From an uncultured Corynebacterium sp. (GTDB taxonomy: Bacteria; Actinomycetota; Actinomycetes; Mycobacteriales; Mycobacteriaceae): a DNA stretch of 48,861 nt. The position numbers and the translations under genes were made by a program. This document shows positions 7,203 through 15,629 of the stretch, one piece after another (positions within the stretch are counted from its first letter, which is position 1; each line of letters opens with the position of its first letter). Under the pieces are notes generated by a model. That model worked only from the letters and a program-made list of their open reading frames with translations. It did not search any database and had not been told where the DNA came from. Where the stretch lies: assembly GCF_946222835.1 (NCBI RefSeq), contig NZ_CAMIHD010000015.1:1-48861 (forward strand), given 5' to 3'.

Positions 7203-7846
7203 GCCAGCAGGTTCTGCCCGCCGGAGATGATGAGAACAATGCCGGCGATGACAAAGAAGAGGCCCGAGCCGATGTCGATCCACGGGCCGGCGGCGATGAG
7301 CTTGCGGCGCACGGCATTGGTGGAAATTACCGTGGCGACGACGAGGAAGAAGAGGAAGGCCGACAGCGAAAGCGAGAGGGTCAGCGCAATCGCCAGCCAG
7401 ACGGGTGGGCTGGCCGGGAGCAGCGGGGCGATCATCGCGGCGAGGAAGAGCACGATTTTTGGGTTGGACATATTGGTGGCCAAGCCGACCTTGAAGGCGG
7501 TGCGCAGGCGGCCGAGCTGGGCGGCTGCGTCTTCTAGATCCACGGGCGGGTTGGCGCGCTGGGCGATGCCGCTGCGCAGCGCGCGCGAACCCATAAACAC
7601 CAAGAAGCAGCCACCGACGGCTTGGACTGCGCCGAGGATTTCCGGGAAGGCGGTCAGCAGCGCGGCGGCGCCAAAGACGGTGGCGGCGCACCAAAAGAGC
7701 ACGCCGACCTGGATGCCGGCGGCCGCGACAATGGCGTGGCGGCGCGAGCGGGTGGCGTAGCGGGTCACCAAAATGATGTCCGGCCCGGGTGAGGCAACGC
7801 CCACCAAATTCATGAGAAGGAGGGTAAAAAAGGATGTCCAGGTCAC
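7199..7846 (-). CDS. LysE/RhtB-family amino-acid exporter
   Basis: 215 residues with about six membrane helices. The N-terminal NLVGVASPGPD motif, the charged loop after helix 1-2 (TRYATRSRRHAI) and the G-x-Q-x-G stretch are diagnostic of LysE/RhtB translocators, which export amino acids or their derivatives by proton exchange. Substrate unknown. It starts with GTG and overlaps the ankyrin gene upstream by four bases (GTGA), so it is translationally coupled. Its end overlaps the end of the convergent nuclease gene. Confidence 0.9.
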   Translation of the reverse strand: MTWTSFFTLLLMNLVGVASPGPDIILVTRYATRSRRHAIVAAAGIQVGVLFWCAATVFGAAALLTAFPEILGAVQAVGGCFLVFMGSRALRSGIAQRANPPVDLEDAAAQLGRLRTAFKVGLATNMSNPKIVLFLAAMIAPLLPASPPVWLAIALTLSLSLSAFLFFLVVATVISTNAVRRKLIAAGPWIDIGSGLFFVIAGIVLIISGGQNLLA

Positions 7847-8232
7847 TCCCCTGCCTCGCTTTCCAGGCGCGGGAGAAGATCCTCTCGGCCAAACATGCAG
7901 GCGGAATCCAGCGCGGAGGGCTGGCCGGCGGTGGGGTCGGCGTGGGCGGAAAGGAGGGCCTCGATAACCGCGTCTCCCTTCTTGAAGATGGCACCGGCCA
8001 GTGGGGACTGACCGCGGTCATTGAGCAGGTTGACGTCCGCGCCGGCGCGGGCAAGTGCGGAAACCAGCTCGGCGTGGCCGTGATAGGCGGCGAGCATAAT
8101 AAAGGACTGGCCTTCGTGATTGACGAGGTCAATATTCACGCCGTGGTCGATATAGGCGAGGAGGTCCAGGTTGCCCTCGCGCGCCATGTCAAAGAGTCGA
8201 CCGGCGAATTCTTGCACTTGCGTCTCAGACAT
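7843..8232 (-). CDS. Ankyrin-repeat protein
   Basis: 129 residues. Three to four ankyrin repeats are visible: RLFDMAREGNLDLLAYIDHG, then LVNHEGQSFIMLAAYHGHAELVSALARAGADVN, then LLNDRGQSPLAGAIFKKG. Ankyrin repeats mediate protein contacts; no signal peptide or membrane helix is present, so it is cytosolic. It lies 10 bases behind holA and overlaps the LysE exporter gene, forming a small operon. Partner unknown. Confidence 0.88.
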   Translation of the reverse strand: MSETQVQEFAGRLFDMAREGNLDLLAYIDHGVNIDLVNHEGQSFIMLAAYHGHAELVSALARAGADVNLLNDRGQSPLAGAIFKKGDAVIEALLSAHADPTAGQPSALDSACMFGREDLLPRLESEAGE

Positions 8233-8242
8233 AGTTTCTAGC

Positions 8243-9211
8243 TTATCGCGCCAGTTCCGCGACGCGTTTGACGGCCGCCTCTATGGCGAATTCGGGCTCG
8301 CCGCCTTGTCCTTTGACGGCGGCATCGAGCTCGGAGACGAGGATAACCGCCTTGGTGACATTATCGGCGGACCAGCGGCGGGCCACCGGCTGGGTCATCT
8401 TGACCACGTAGGGCGCTAGGCCGGTTTGGCTCGCGAGCGAGTACTGGTCCCCGCGCGCGGAGTAGAGGCGGGCGACGGCACCGACCTTATTGGCCAGCGC
8501 CGCGGCAATCGCCACGGGGCTCGCGCCAAGCTGGAGGGCGCGGCGGCAGGTCGATACGGCGGCTTCGACGCGACCGGCGACGGCGGCGTCGGCAATGTCC
8601 CAGTTGGCGACCTCGGCCACACCGACGTAGTAGTTTTGCACCGCCTCGCGGGTGACATTGCCCCCGGTATCGGAGACCAACTGGGAGATGGCTGAGGCCA
8701 GCTCGCGCAGATCAGAGCCTACGCCCTCGAGCACGGCATGGATAACGTCCGGGGTCGGGCGCACGCCGTGGCTGGAAAATTCGCGAGTGGCCCACTGACC
8801 CAGCTCATTGGGGTAAAGCGAAAAGACCTCGTGGACCTCCGCAATCTTGCGCAGCTTGGCCACGAGCTCGGGCTGTTTCTTCTTTTTCTTCAGCGTCTTG
8901 GCCGTCACGGAGTAGATAATGACCATGGTCATGCCCGGCGCGGGATTGGCGCAAGCGCGCAGAAGAATATCTATTACTTCCTTGCCGGCTCGCTCGCAAT
9001 CACTGATGACGATGACGCGGTTATCGCCGAATAGAGAGGGGCTCGTTGCCTCGAGGATCTCCCCCTCGGAGACTTCAGAAGCCTTGAGCTTGGTCAGCTC
9101 GGGGCGCGCACCGGTGGGTCCACTCTCTTCGGCCGCGGCGCGCTGGATCTGCAGGCGGGCGCGTTCGGTGAGGAATTCATCGTCGCCGAGGATGAGGTGT
9201 ACTGGAGGCAT
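8243..9211 (-). CDS. holA: DNA polymerase III subunit delta
   Basis: 322 residues. The delta subunit opens the sliding clamp within the clamp loader. The start MPPVHLILGDDEFL contains the conserved (G/E)-D-x-F/Y-L segment. The Lys-rich KTLKKKKKQPELV linker and the C-terminal helical collar domain (VGAVARLYSARG, then VTKAVILVSELDAAVKG) are as expected. The frame allows an ATG three codons earlier, at 9220, but a minus-strand TAGAAT box (9224-9219) ends exactly seven bases before the ATG at 9211, so a leaderless mRNA starting at MPPVH is preferred. That -10 box overlaps the comEC stop codon. Confidence 0.95.
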   Translation of the reverse strand: MPPVHLILGDDEFLTERARLQIQRAAAEESGPTGARPELTKLKASEVSEGEILEATSPSLFGDNRVIVISDCERAGKEVIDILLRACANPAPGMTMVIIYSVTAKTLKKKKKQPELVAKLRKIAEVHEVFSLYPNELGQWATREFSSHGVRPTPDVIHAVLEGVGSDLRELASAISQLVSDTGGNVTREAVQNYYVGVAEVANWDIADAAVAGRVEAAVSTCRRALQLGASPVAIAAALANKVGAVARLYSARGDQYSLASQTGLAPYVVKMTQPVARRWSADNVTKAVILVSELDAAVKGQGGEPEFAIEAAVKRVAELAR

Positions 9212-9218
9212 GCCCGCC

Positions 9219-9224
9219 ATTCTA
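9219..9224 (-). promoter_or_regulatory. -10 box of holA embedded in the comEC stop codon
   Basis: Minus-strand TAGAAT begins with the TAG stop of comEC (9224-9222) and ends seven bases before the holA ATG at 9211. There is no Shine-Dalgarno sequence. Confidence 0.5.
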
Positions 9225-10634
9225 GCCTGCGGCCAGGCCGAGCCAGGCGATGCCCGCCAGCGTCAGCGCCAAGGTGAGCCACGGGCGGTGATAGAGGAGG
9301 CCGGCGATGATCCAGGCGTAGGCAAGCAGCGTAAAAAGCGGGTTGGCGGGGATGGTGACCACCGGCAGGTGGGCCACGCCGTGGGCGATGGTATTTATCC
9401 ACCAGGAAAAAGGCTCAACAAGGCGGAGCAGGCCGGCACCTAGTACATCAAGCGGACCGAGCTGGGCGAAGATGGCGGCAATTAGCCCCACGATGGTAAT
9501 CGGCACGGTGGCCGGCTCAACCAGAATATTGGCCAGCACGGAGACGACGGAGACCTCGCCGGACATAAGCGCGACCAGCGGGAGGGTGACGATATCGGCG
9601 GCGATGGCCACAGCGACCGCGCGCAGGAAAATGGCGGGCCAGCCGGTCACGGCCAAGTGCTTGTAGATGAGCGGACTCAGCGCCACGATGCCGAGCGTCG
9701 CCGCGCAGGATAGGGCAAAACCAAAGTGCACGGCGAGGTCGGAATCCACAAAGAGCAGCGCGATGATGCCGAGACTGAGCGCATGGATAGGCTCCATGCG
9801 GGTGGAATTGAGCACGGCGAGCAGCCCGACTACCCCGGCGACGGCCGCGCGCTGGACGGAGGGCTCGATGCCCACAAGCAGAACATAGGTGGCAAGGGCG
9901 CACAGGGAAGCGGCCACGCGGGCGCGGGGCCCGAGCGCGAAGACGGCGCAGACCACGGCCGCGGCGGAGCAGACTATGGCCACATTGGCGCCAGATACAG
10001 CACTTAAGTGTGAGAGCCCGGTGGCGATATACAGGTCGCGCTCGGCGGTATCTTGCAGCGCGGTATCGCCGAGCACCATGCCGGGAATAAGGCCCTGGCT
10101 GGAGGGCCCGACGGTATCCAAGACCAGCGCGCGAAAATTCTCGGCCACCTCAGCCGCCCAACCGGCCAGGCCTTCGGGCTCACCGGTTACCTGGACATCG
10201 GTGGCATTTGCACTGAGCTTTCCGACGCCCGCACTATCCGACTCCCCTACCCTCACCCTGACCGTAAGTTCGGCGCCGGCGGCTGCCGGGACCGGTTCCG
10301 GGCTAAAGACCGGAAACTGGGTGGGATACCCCGGCACCTTCAGCCGCAGCAGCCAGCCGCCCGTACTGGTCTGCGTCGGTGCGGTAACGAGTCGCCCGGT
10401 GACTTCGGTACCGAGGTCGAAGGCGGCGGCGCGGGCCTGGCGTACCGCGGCAACGAGCGCTGCGCCCGCAGCGACCGCCCCGCAGAAAAGCGCTTGGCCC
10501 CACTGGCGGGCAACCAGGCACAGCGAAACGACGACTGCGATGAGTGCGATGGCCCAGCCGCGGCCGGCGAGCAGCACGGCAATGACGGTCAGCCAGGCGG
10601 TAGCTGCGCCGGGGACGAGCCGCAGTTCTCGCAT
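9222..10634 (-). CDS. comEC: ComEC/Rec2-family DNA-uptake channel protein
   Basis: 470 residues with roughly ten membrane helices. After an N-terminal OB-like extracytoplasmic region (TEVTGRLVTAP, residues about 75-160) comes the ComEC competence domain, recognised by GLIPGMVLGDTA, then SHLSAVSGANVAIV and the later SCAATLGIVALSPLIY. ComEC forms the channel for single-stranded DNA in transformation. The C-terminal metallo-beta-lactamase domain found in long ComEC proteins is absent here; the gene simply stops after the last helices, as in other short actinobacterial versions. It follows comEA by 18 bases. Natural competence is not established for most corynebacteria. Confidence 0.92.
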   Translation of the reverse strand: MRELRLVPGAATAWLTVIAVLLAGRGWAIALIAVVVSLCLVARQWGQALFCGAVAAGAALVAAVRQARAAAFDLGTEVTGRLVTAPTQTSTGGWLLRLKVPGYPTQFPVFSPEPVPAAAGAELTVRVRVGESDSAGVGKLSANATDVQVTGEPEGLAGWAAEVAENFRALVLDTVGPSSQGLIPGMVLGDTALQDTAERDLYIATGLSHLSAVSGANVAIVCSAAAVVCAVFALGPRARVAASLCALATYVLLVGIEPSVQRAAVAGVVGLLAVLNSTRMEPIHALSLGIIALLFVDSDLAVHFGFALSCAATLGIVALSPLIYKHLAVTGWPAIFLRAVAVAIAADIVTLPLVALMSGEVSVVSVLANILVEPATVPITIVGLIAAIFAQLGPLDVLGAGLLRLVEPFSWWINTIAHGVAHLPVVTIPANPLFTLLAYAWIIAGLLYHRPWLTLALTLAGIAWLGLAAG

Positions 10635-10652
10635 CGCACGCTCGAGCTCGGG

Positions 10653-11351
10653 TTAAAGCTGGACCTGGTCTTTAAGCTGCGCCAGCTTCGCCGGCCCGAT
10701 GCCAGAGACCTCGAGGAGCTCTTCTACGTCCTTGAAACCGCCGTGCTCCTCGCGGTAGGCCACGATGGCTTGCGCGGTCACCTCGCCGACCCCCTTGAGT
10801 TCGGTGAGCTCCTCAGCGGTGGCGCTATTGAGGCTCACGCCGCTGCTTCCGCTACCGCTGCCGCCGGGGTTAGCGCCGGCAGGGGCGGGTTCGCCAGGTG
10901 CGGGAGGTGGGGCAGCGCCGGAGGGAAGAATGTGGAGCTGTTGGCCGTCGGAAAGCCGCTGGGCATGGTTGAGCGCCATCGTGTCGGCGTCGGGAAGCGG
11001 ATGGGCGGCATCGAGGGCATCGGCCACGCGCGCGCCGGGCTCGAGTGTCTTCAGGCCGGGCTCGGCAACTTCGCCGATGACTGAGACGATGATTTCACTG
11101 GGTTCCTCGCTCGGCGCAGCACCGAGCGTTTCGCTTATTGCTGCGGGGTCCGGCATGCCGGAGGCGTCATCGGAGCGCGCATTAATGCCGAGCCAGACCA
11201 CCACACCGATAACGAGAATGACCGCCACGGCGCAGGCTTGCCAGGGGCGGATTCGCAGCCGCGGGCGCGGGTAATCGACGGAGAGGAGTTCTTCCTCGCC
11301 GGTGGGTTGGGTAAATTCGCGGAGTCGTTCGCTGATCTTGGGTGCCGCCAT
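10653..11351 (-). CDS. comEA: ComEA-family DNA-binding protein
   Basis: 232 residues, starting MAAPKISERL. One membrane helix (about residues 39-58, ACAVAVILVIGVVVWLGI) anchors it. Next come an SLBB-like soluble region (IIVSVIGEVAEPGL to DGQQLHIL), a Gly/Pro/Ser-rich linker, and two C-terminal helix-hairpin-helix motifs (LNSATAEELTELKGVGEVTA and VEELLEVSGIGPAKLAQLKD). ComEA binds incoming double-stranded DNA outside the membrane and hands it to ComEC. A frame extension of ten codons upstream is possible but has no support. The gene is followed directly by comEC. Confidence 0.92.
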   Translation of the reverse strand: MAAPKISERLREFTQPTGEEELLSVDYPRPRLRIRPWQACAVAVILVIGVVVWLGINARSDDASGMPDPAAISETLGAAPSEEPSEIIVSVIGEVAEPGLKTLEPGARVADALDAAHPLPDADTMALNHAQRLSDGQQLHILPSGAAPPPAPGEPAPAGANPGGSGSGSSGVSLNSATAEELTELKGVGEVTAQAIVAYREEHGGFKDVEELLEVSGIGPAKLAQLKDQVQL

Positions 11352-11404
11352 GGCGCTGAGGCTAAGCGCGGGCGCAAACAAGTGGTAGGTCGAGCGAAGG
11401 TGGG

Positions 11405-11464
11405 CTGTGGATAACTTGTTGTGGGCGTCAACGAATCCGGCGCGCTAGGCCTAGTTATCCACAG
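11405..11464. promoter_or_regulatory. Inverted pair of perfect DnaA boxes
   Basis: CTGTGGATAAC at 11405-11415 and GTTATCCACAG at 11454-11464 are exact reverse complements. Each contains the consensus DnaA box TTATCCACA (11414-11406 on the minus strand, 11455-11463 on the plus strand). The right copy overlaps the last codons and stop of degV. They could bind DnaA, or the 11-bp arms could act as a hairpin behind degV. Confidence 0.55.
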
Positions 11465-12326
11465 AACGGCGTGGTGAGAAGGCGCGGGGTCGACCACGCG
11501 TGTGAGGATGTGCTGGTTCGGCAGGAGGCTCAGAGCTAAACACCGCAGATACGCCGATGGCGGAGGGGCCGGCGTGGACCGAAAGGACGTCGTTAAGCGG
11601 GGTGCAGATGAAAGACGAGCCCTGCGGCAGAGCCGCTTCAAGGAGCGCCTCCAGCTTGGCGGCCGCGGCTTCGGCGTGATTGTGCTGGATGGCGACGAAG
11701 GCCGACTCCCCGTTCGCACGGGAGGCGATGAGATCCACCAACTTGGTAAAGGCCTTGGTCTGGGTGCGGGTCTTGCCCACGAGCTCCAGTTTGCCGCGGG
11801 TAATGGACATAATCGGCTTGGTGGCCAGCAGCGCCGTGGAAAGCATGGCCGTGGCCGGGGAAAGGCGGCCAGAGCGGCGCAGATCTTCCGTGGAGTGCAG
11901 ATACACCCACGTGGCCGAACGCTTGAGGGTATCTAAGGCGGCGGCGTAGCATTCCTCCAGGCTGGCGCCGTGGGAGGCCAACTTAGCCGCAGACATCGCG
12001 GCCGCGCCAATGGCCATGCCGGCCGAGCCGGAATCAATCACCCGCACCGTGTGCGGGAAAACACCCGAAGCAGAAACCGCAGCGGAATAGGTAGAAGATA
12101 GCTCTTTAGATAGATGTATGGCCACCACACCTTCGTCTTGGGCGCGCTCCAGCTCGCGACCATAGGCAGCGGCCAGCTCCAGTGCGCTTAGCCCGGAGGT
12201 AGAACGCTCTAGGCCCTCCTTGCCATGGCTTTCCATGAGGTGGAGATCGATGACGGTGATGGATAGCTGCTCCGCCAACTCCGGCGGCAGGCCCGCCGAG
12301 GAATCCGTTATGACGCGAACGGCCAC
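11451..12326 (-). CDS. DegV-family fatty-acid-binding protein
   Basis: 291 residues. The start VRVITDSSAGLPPELAEQLSITVI is the DegV opening. The middle has the conserved SGMAIGAAA region and LRRSGRLSP. DegV/FakB proteins bind a fatty acid, and in Firmicutes pass it to the kinase FakA; the actinobacterial role is not settled. The GTG start shares its G with the TAG stop of the upstream phosphatase (TAGTG), so the two are coupled. The longer open frame to 12389 overlaps that gene and is not used. The last codons form part of a DnaA-box palindrome. Confidence 0.92.
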   Translation of the reverse strand: MAVRVITDSSAGLPPELAEQLSITVIDLHLMESHGKEGLERSTSGLSALELAAAYGRELERAQDEGVVAIHLSKELSSTYSAAVSASGVFPHTVRVIDSGSAGMAIGAAAMSAAKLASHGASLEECYAAALDTLKRSATWVYLHSTEDLRRSGRLSPATAMLSTALLATKPIMSITRGKLELVGKTRTQTKAFTKLVDLIASRANGESAFVAIQHNHAEAAAAKLEALLEAALPQGSSFICTPLNDVLSVHAGPSAIGVSAVFSSEPPAEPAHPHTRGRPRAFSPRRSVDN

Positions 12327-13024
12327 TAGATATCCGCCCCGCCGTCCCCGGTGACCTCTCCGCCCATATTCCAGCCGTCGAAATACCACTTGGCGGTACC
12401 GACGTTCTGGGCATTAAATTCCAGGGAAGACAGCGGCGTGTCCGGGTTGAAATCTGGGCGGGCTGTCAGCTGCGACCAGTGCGTATTCTTCAGGCCGGAA
12501 AGGATTCCGTACTGCGCATGGTCAAGGCCCAGCAGGTGGCAGGTCAGCGCCGAGATAGCGCCGCCATGGGCCACGATGAGCACGGGGCCGGCTTCCCAGC
12601 CGGCGAAATCTTGCATGAGCTCATCGATGACGGGGCGGGCGCGCTCGGCCACATCCACGCGGGACTCGCCTTCCGGCGGCGCCCAGGTGGGATCATGGCG
12701 CCAAATGGCGCGCGCGCCTGGGAACTCCTCATCCACTTCAGCGGAGGTCCTGCCCTGCCACCGGCCTAGGTGGGTCTCGCGCAGGCGGGTATCCGTGGTG
12801 AAATCCATGCCGAGGGCATCGGCGACCACGCGCGCGGTTTCGCGCGCCCGGATGAGGTCGGAGGCGACAATTTTAGATACGCCCTGATCCTGCAGCAGGC
12901 GCGCGGCGGCGCGGGCCTGCTCATAGCCCAGCTCGGACAGCTCGGTATCCAAGTGGCCCTGCATGCGGCCGGTGGCGTTGTAGGTAGTTTGTCCGTGGCG
13001 GATCAGGATCAGGCGGCGGCTCAT
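12326..13024 (-). CDS. Histidine phosphatase, probable glucosyl-3-phosphoglycerate phosphatase
   Basis: 232 residues of the phosphoglycerate-mutase-like superfamily. The catalytic RHG motif is at residues 9-11 (LILIRHGQTTYN), the second histidine in VLIVAHGGAIS, and RLRETHLGRWQG is the usual middle motif. In mycobacteria the orthologous gene in this context encodes GpgP, which dephosphorylates glucosyl-3-phosphoglycerate in methylglucose lipopolysaccharide synthesis; older annotation calls it phosphoglycerate mutase. Substrate is inferred from family and context only. It lies six bases behind rsfS and overlaps degV by one base. Confidence 0.88.
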   Translation of the reverse strand: MSRRLILIRHGQTTYNATGRMQGHLDTELSELGYEQARAAARLLQDQGVSKIVASDLIRARETARVVADALGMDFTTDTRLRETHLGRWQGRTSAEVDEEFPGARAIWRHDPTWAPPEGESRVDVAERARPVIDELMQDFAGWEAGPVLIVAHGGAISALTCHLLGLDHAQYGILSGLKNTHWSQLTARPDFNPDTPLSSLEFNAQNVGTAKWYFDGWNMGGEVTGDGGADI

Positions 13025-13030
13025 GAGGGT

Positions 13031-13501
13031 TTAAAGCTCCTCGTCTTCGCCTGGGGCCTTATCTGCCAGCGGGAGCTCATCAATGGAATCGACCTCGCGC
13101 GGGTTGACGCCATTGGTCCATTCACCGGGGCGCTCTGGGGCCTCGATGCCCTCAATCTCTAGTGCCGGGCAATCGTGGTACAGGCGGTCCAGGCCATAGA
13201 ACTCGCGCTGGTCATTGCGCTGAACGTGGACAACGATATTGCCATAATCCAGCAGCACCCAGCGGTTTTCGCGGTTGCCCTCACGGCGCTGTGGCTCAAA
13301 TCCTTGCTTGGTCATCTCATCTTCGACTTCATCCACGATGGAGGCCACCTGGCGCTCGTTATCCGCAGAAGCTAGCACGAAGACCTCGGTAATAGCGAGG
13401 ACATCGGAGACATCAATCGCTGCGATATTAGTGGCCAGTTTTTCCTGCGCGGCGTGTGCCGCGCTTTCTGCCATGCGGCGGGCAAGATCAGAAGTAGACA
13501 A
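13031..13501 (-). CDS. rsfS: Ribosomal silencing factor RsfS
   Basis: 156 residues, DUF143/Iojap family. RsfS binds ribosomal protein L14 and blocks joining of the subunits in starved cells. The conserved strand-helix pattern is visible: AIDVSDVLAITEVFVLASADNERQVASIVDEV, then RWVLLDYGNIVVHV and REFYGLDRLYHDCP. About 40 acidic residues extend beyond the usual end, as in other corynebacteria. The best start is a TTG (STSDLARRM), with AAAGGG about 12 bases upstream. nadD lies upstream, separated by a possible terminator. Confidence 0.93.
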   Translation of the reverse strand: MSTSDLARRMAESAAHAAQEKLATNIAAIDVSDVLAITEVFVLASADNERQVASIVDEVEDEMTKQGFEPQRREGNRENRWVLLDYGNIVVHVQRNDQREFYGLDRLYHDCPALEIEGIEAPERPGEWTNGVNPREVDSIDELPLADKAPGEDEEL

Positions 13502-13606
13502 TGTGTAAATAATCCCTTTTCGCGTCTGAGTACATTCGGAATGAACTATCTCTAGTGACAGTCTATTCTTGCACGTTTAGCAGGCCCGTGCCCAAAAATC
13601 TGTACC

Positions 13607-13632
13607 GCCCCTGTGGAAGTTTCTACAGGGGC
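13607..13632 (-). terminator. Hairpin at the end of nadD
   Basis: GCCCCTGT (13607-13614) pairs perfectly with ACAGGGGC (13625-13632). On the minus strand it overlaps the nadD stop and is followed after nine bases by TTTTT, so it may terminate nadD before rsfS. Confidence 0.5.
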
Positions 13633-14240
13633 TTATCCGGGTTTGGCCCGTAGAGATTATTCTTGGTGATGTACTGCACCACCCCATCCGGAACGAGGTA
13701 CCACACGGGCTGGCCTTGGGCGGCGCGCTCGCGGCAAGCGGTAGAAGAGATGGCCATGGCGGGGATGTCGATAAGATCAATATCCTCTTGTGCATCGGCG
13801 GGTAGCATATCGGCGCTTAACTCATAGCCGGGGCGGGTAACGCCCACAAAGTGCGCCATCTCCAACATCTCTTCCCAGTTATGCCAGCTCATGATGGATG
13901 CCAGCGAATCGGCGCCGGTAATGAAATAAAACTCCGCATCTGGGAAGAGTTCGCGCAGGTCGCGCAGCGTATCGATGGTGTATGTGGGCCCCTCGCGGTC
14001 AATGTCTACGCGCGAGACGGTAAATCGCGGATTGGAGGCCGTGGCCACCATCGTCATCAAGTAGCGGTGCTCGGCTGCAGTGACGTCGCGGTGGGACTTT
14101 TGCCACGGCTGGCCGGTGGGAACAAAGATGACGGTATCGAGGGCAAAGCGGTGGGCGGCCTCGCTGGCCGCTACCAAGTGGCCGTTGTGGATGGGGTCAA
14201 AGGTGCCACCCATGATGCCGATGCGCTGTGGGCTAGTCAT
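13623..14240 (-). CDS. nadD: Nicotinate-mononucleotide adenylyltransferase
   Basis: 205 residues. It joins nicotinate mononucleotide and ATP to nicotinate adenine dinucleotide in NAD synthesis. The nucleotidyltransferase signature GGTFDPIHNGH is at residues 11-21, and the second ATP motif ISSTACRER lies near the C-terminus. A perfect minus-strand TATAAT box ends eight bases before the ATG and there is no Shine-Dalgarno sequence, so the mRNA is probably leaderless and independent of proA. Confidence 0.96.
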   Translation of the reverse strand: MTSPQRIGIMGGTFDPIHNGHLVAASEAAHRFALDTVIFVPTGQPWQKSHRDVTAAEHRYLMTMVATASNPRFTVSRVDIDREGPTYTIDTLRDLRELFPDAEFYFITGADSLASIMSWHNWEEMLEMAHFVGVTRPGYELSADMLPADAQEDIDLIDIPAMAISSTACRERAAQGQPVWYLVPDGVVQYITKNNLYGPNPDKPL

Positions 14241-14248
14241 GGGTGGTG

Positions 14249-14254
14249 ATTATA
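14249..14254 (-). promoter_or_regulatory. -10 box of nadD
   Basis: Consensus TATAAT on the minus strand, eight bases before the nadD ATG at 14240. It lies between nadD and the proA stop. Confidence 0.6.
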
Positions 14255-14263
14255 GCCGTCCCA

Positions 14264-15532
14264 CTAGGGGCGGGTCTGCCCGGTACCCTGCAGGATCCAC
14301 TTAGAAGAGGTGAGCTCCGGCAGCGCCATCGGGCCGCGGGCGTGCAGCTTCTGGGTGGAAATGCCGATTTCGGCGCCCATGCCGTAGACCTCGCCATCGG
14401 TGAAGGCAGTAGAGGCGTTGAGCATGACCGCGGCGGCATCCACCTCGTTGCCGAACTTCACTAGCACATCGGCGTCTTGCGCGGCGATGGCCTCGGTGTG
14501 ACCAGTGGTGAATTCGGCGATGTGGGCAATGGCACCGTCGACGCCGTCGACCACCTTGGCGCAGCTATCCATAGACAGCGACTCTTCGCGCCAGTCCTCA
14601 TCGGTGGCCTGCACGGCATCCTTGACGCCGAAGGCCTCGAGCTCGGCGACGTCGCCGTGGATGGTCACGCCCGCCTCCTGCAGCGCGGTGATGATGCGCA
14701 GCTTGGCGGAGTCATCCAAGGTGGCGTCGATAAGCACACACTCCGTGGAGTTGCACACGGAGGTGCGGCGGATCTTGCCGTTGATAACCATGTCGATGGC
14801 CTTGTCTAGGTCCGCAGAGGCGTCCACGTAGAAGTGGCAGTTGCCGGTGCCGGTCTCAATGGCTGGGACGGTGGCGCCGGTGACGACGGCCTCAATAAGC
14901 TTGGCGCCACCGCGCGGAATGACCAGGTCCACCAGGCCGCGAGCGGTGATGAGGTCCTGGACGGAATCGTGCGTCTCGCACGGCAGAAGCTGCACGGCCT
15001 CGCGCGGAAGGTCAAACTCGGCGAGGGTATCCTGCAGGATTTCTACCAGCTTGGCATTGGAGTTGCGGGCGGATTTAGAGCCGCGCAGTAGGGGCACGTT
15101 GCCGGATTTAATGGCCAGGCCGAAGGCGTCCACGGTGACGTTCGGGCGGGCCTCATAGACCATGCCCATCACGCCGAGCGGAACGCGCACCTGCTTCATC
15201 TGAATGCCGTTGTCCATGGTGCGGCCCTGCAGGATCTCTCCTACCGGGTCCTGCAGGCCGGCTACCTGGCGCAGGCCACCGGCGATGCCCTCCACACGCG
15301 CGGCGTCGAGAGACAGACGGTCAATAAGAGACTCGGACATGCCGCGTTCGCGGCCGGCGTCGATATCCTGCTTATTAGCGGCGAGAATATCTTCGGTGTG
15401 GGCAATGAGGTTTTCGGCTGCGCGCTGCAAGATCTCATTCTTGCGCGGCGTGGACAGCTGCGCCACGACGGGCGCGACTTCCTTGGCAGCACGGGCTTTG
15501 GACAGAACTTCTTCGCGTTCAGTGTTGCTCAT
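14264..15532 (-). CDS. proA: Gamma-glutamyl phosphate reductase
   Basis: 422 residues, aldehyde-dehydrogenase superfamily. It reduces gamma-glutamyl phosphate to glutamate semialdehyde, the second step of proline synthesis. Visible motifs are VTVDAFGLAIKSGN, then LRGSKSARNSN, and the catalytic cysteine in RTSVCNSTECVL. The genes for the first enzyme (proB) and for two 2-hydroxyacid dehydrogenases lie upstream on the same strand, with a 97-base gap before proA. A weak TAGGCT lies eight bases before the start, so proA may have its own promoter. Confidence 0.97.
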   Translation of the reverse strand: MSNTEREEVLSKARAAKEVAPVVAQLSTPRKNEILQRAAENLIAHTEDILAANKQDIDAGRERGMSESLIDRLSLDAARVEGIAGGLRQVAGLQDPVGEILQGRTMDNGIQMKQVRVPLGVMGMVYEARPNVTVDAFGLAIKSGNVPLLRGSKSARNSNAKLVEILQDTLAEFDLPREAVQLLPCETHDSVQDLITARGLVDLVIPRGGAKLIEAVVTGATVPAIETGTGNCHFYVDASADLDKAIDMVINGKIRRTSVCNSTECVLIDATLDDSAKLRIITALQEAGVTIHGDVAELEAFGVKDAVQATDEDWREESLSMDSCAKVVDGVDGAIAHIAEFTTGHTEAIAAQDADVLVKFGNEVDAAAVMLNASTAFTDGEVYGMGAEIGISTQKLHARGPMALPELTSSKWILQGTGQTRP

Positions 15533-15629
15533 GCCATACCAGCCTAACGAAAGGCCACGCGCATTTCAGCGACCTCAGCCGCGGTGGGGTTGAGCTAGCC
15601 ATCGTCAACGCGGTTACCGGGGCTATCCA

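Noticed and set aside
10053..11084. Long plus-strand frame opposite comEC and comEA
   Set aside because: Shadow of two well-supported genes with no recognisable domain.
11405..11464. Replication origin at the DnaA-box pair
   Set aside because: Only two boxes, no AT-rich unwinding region, and no dnaA, dnaN or gidA nearby.
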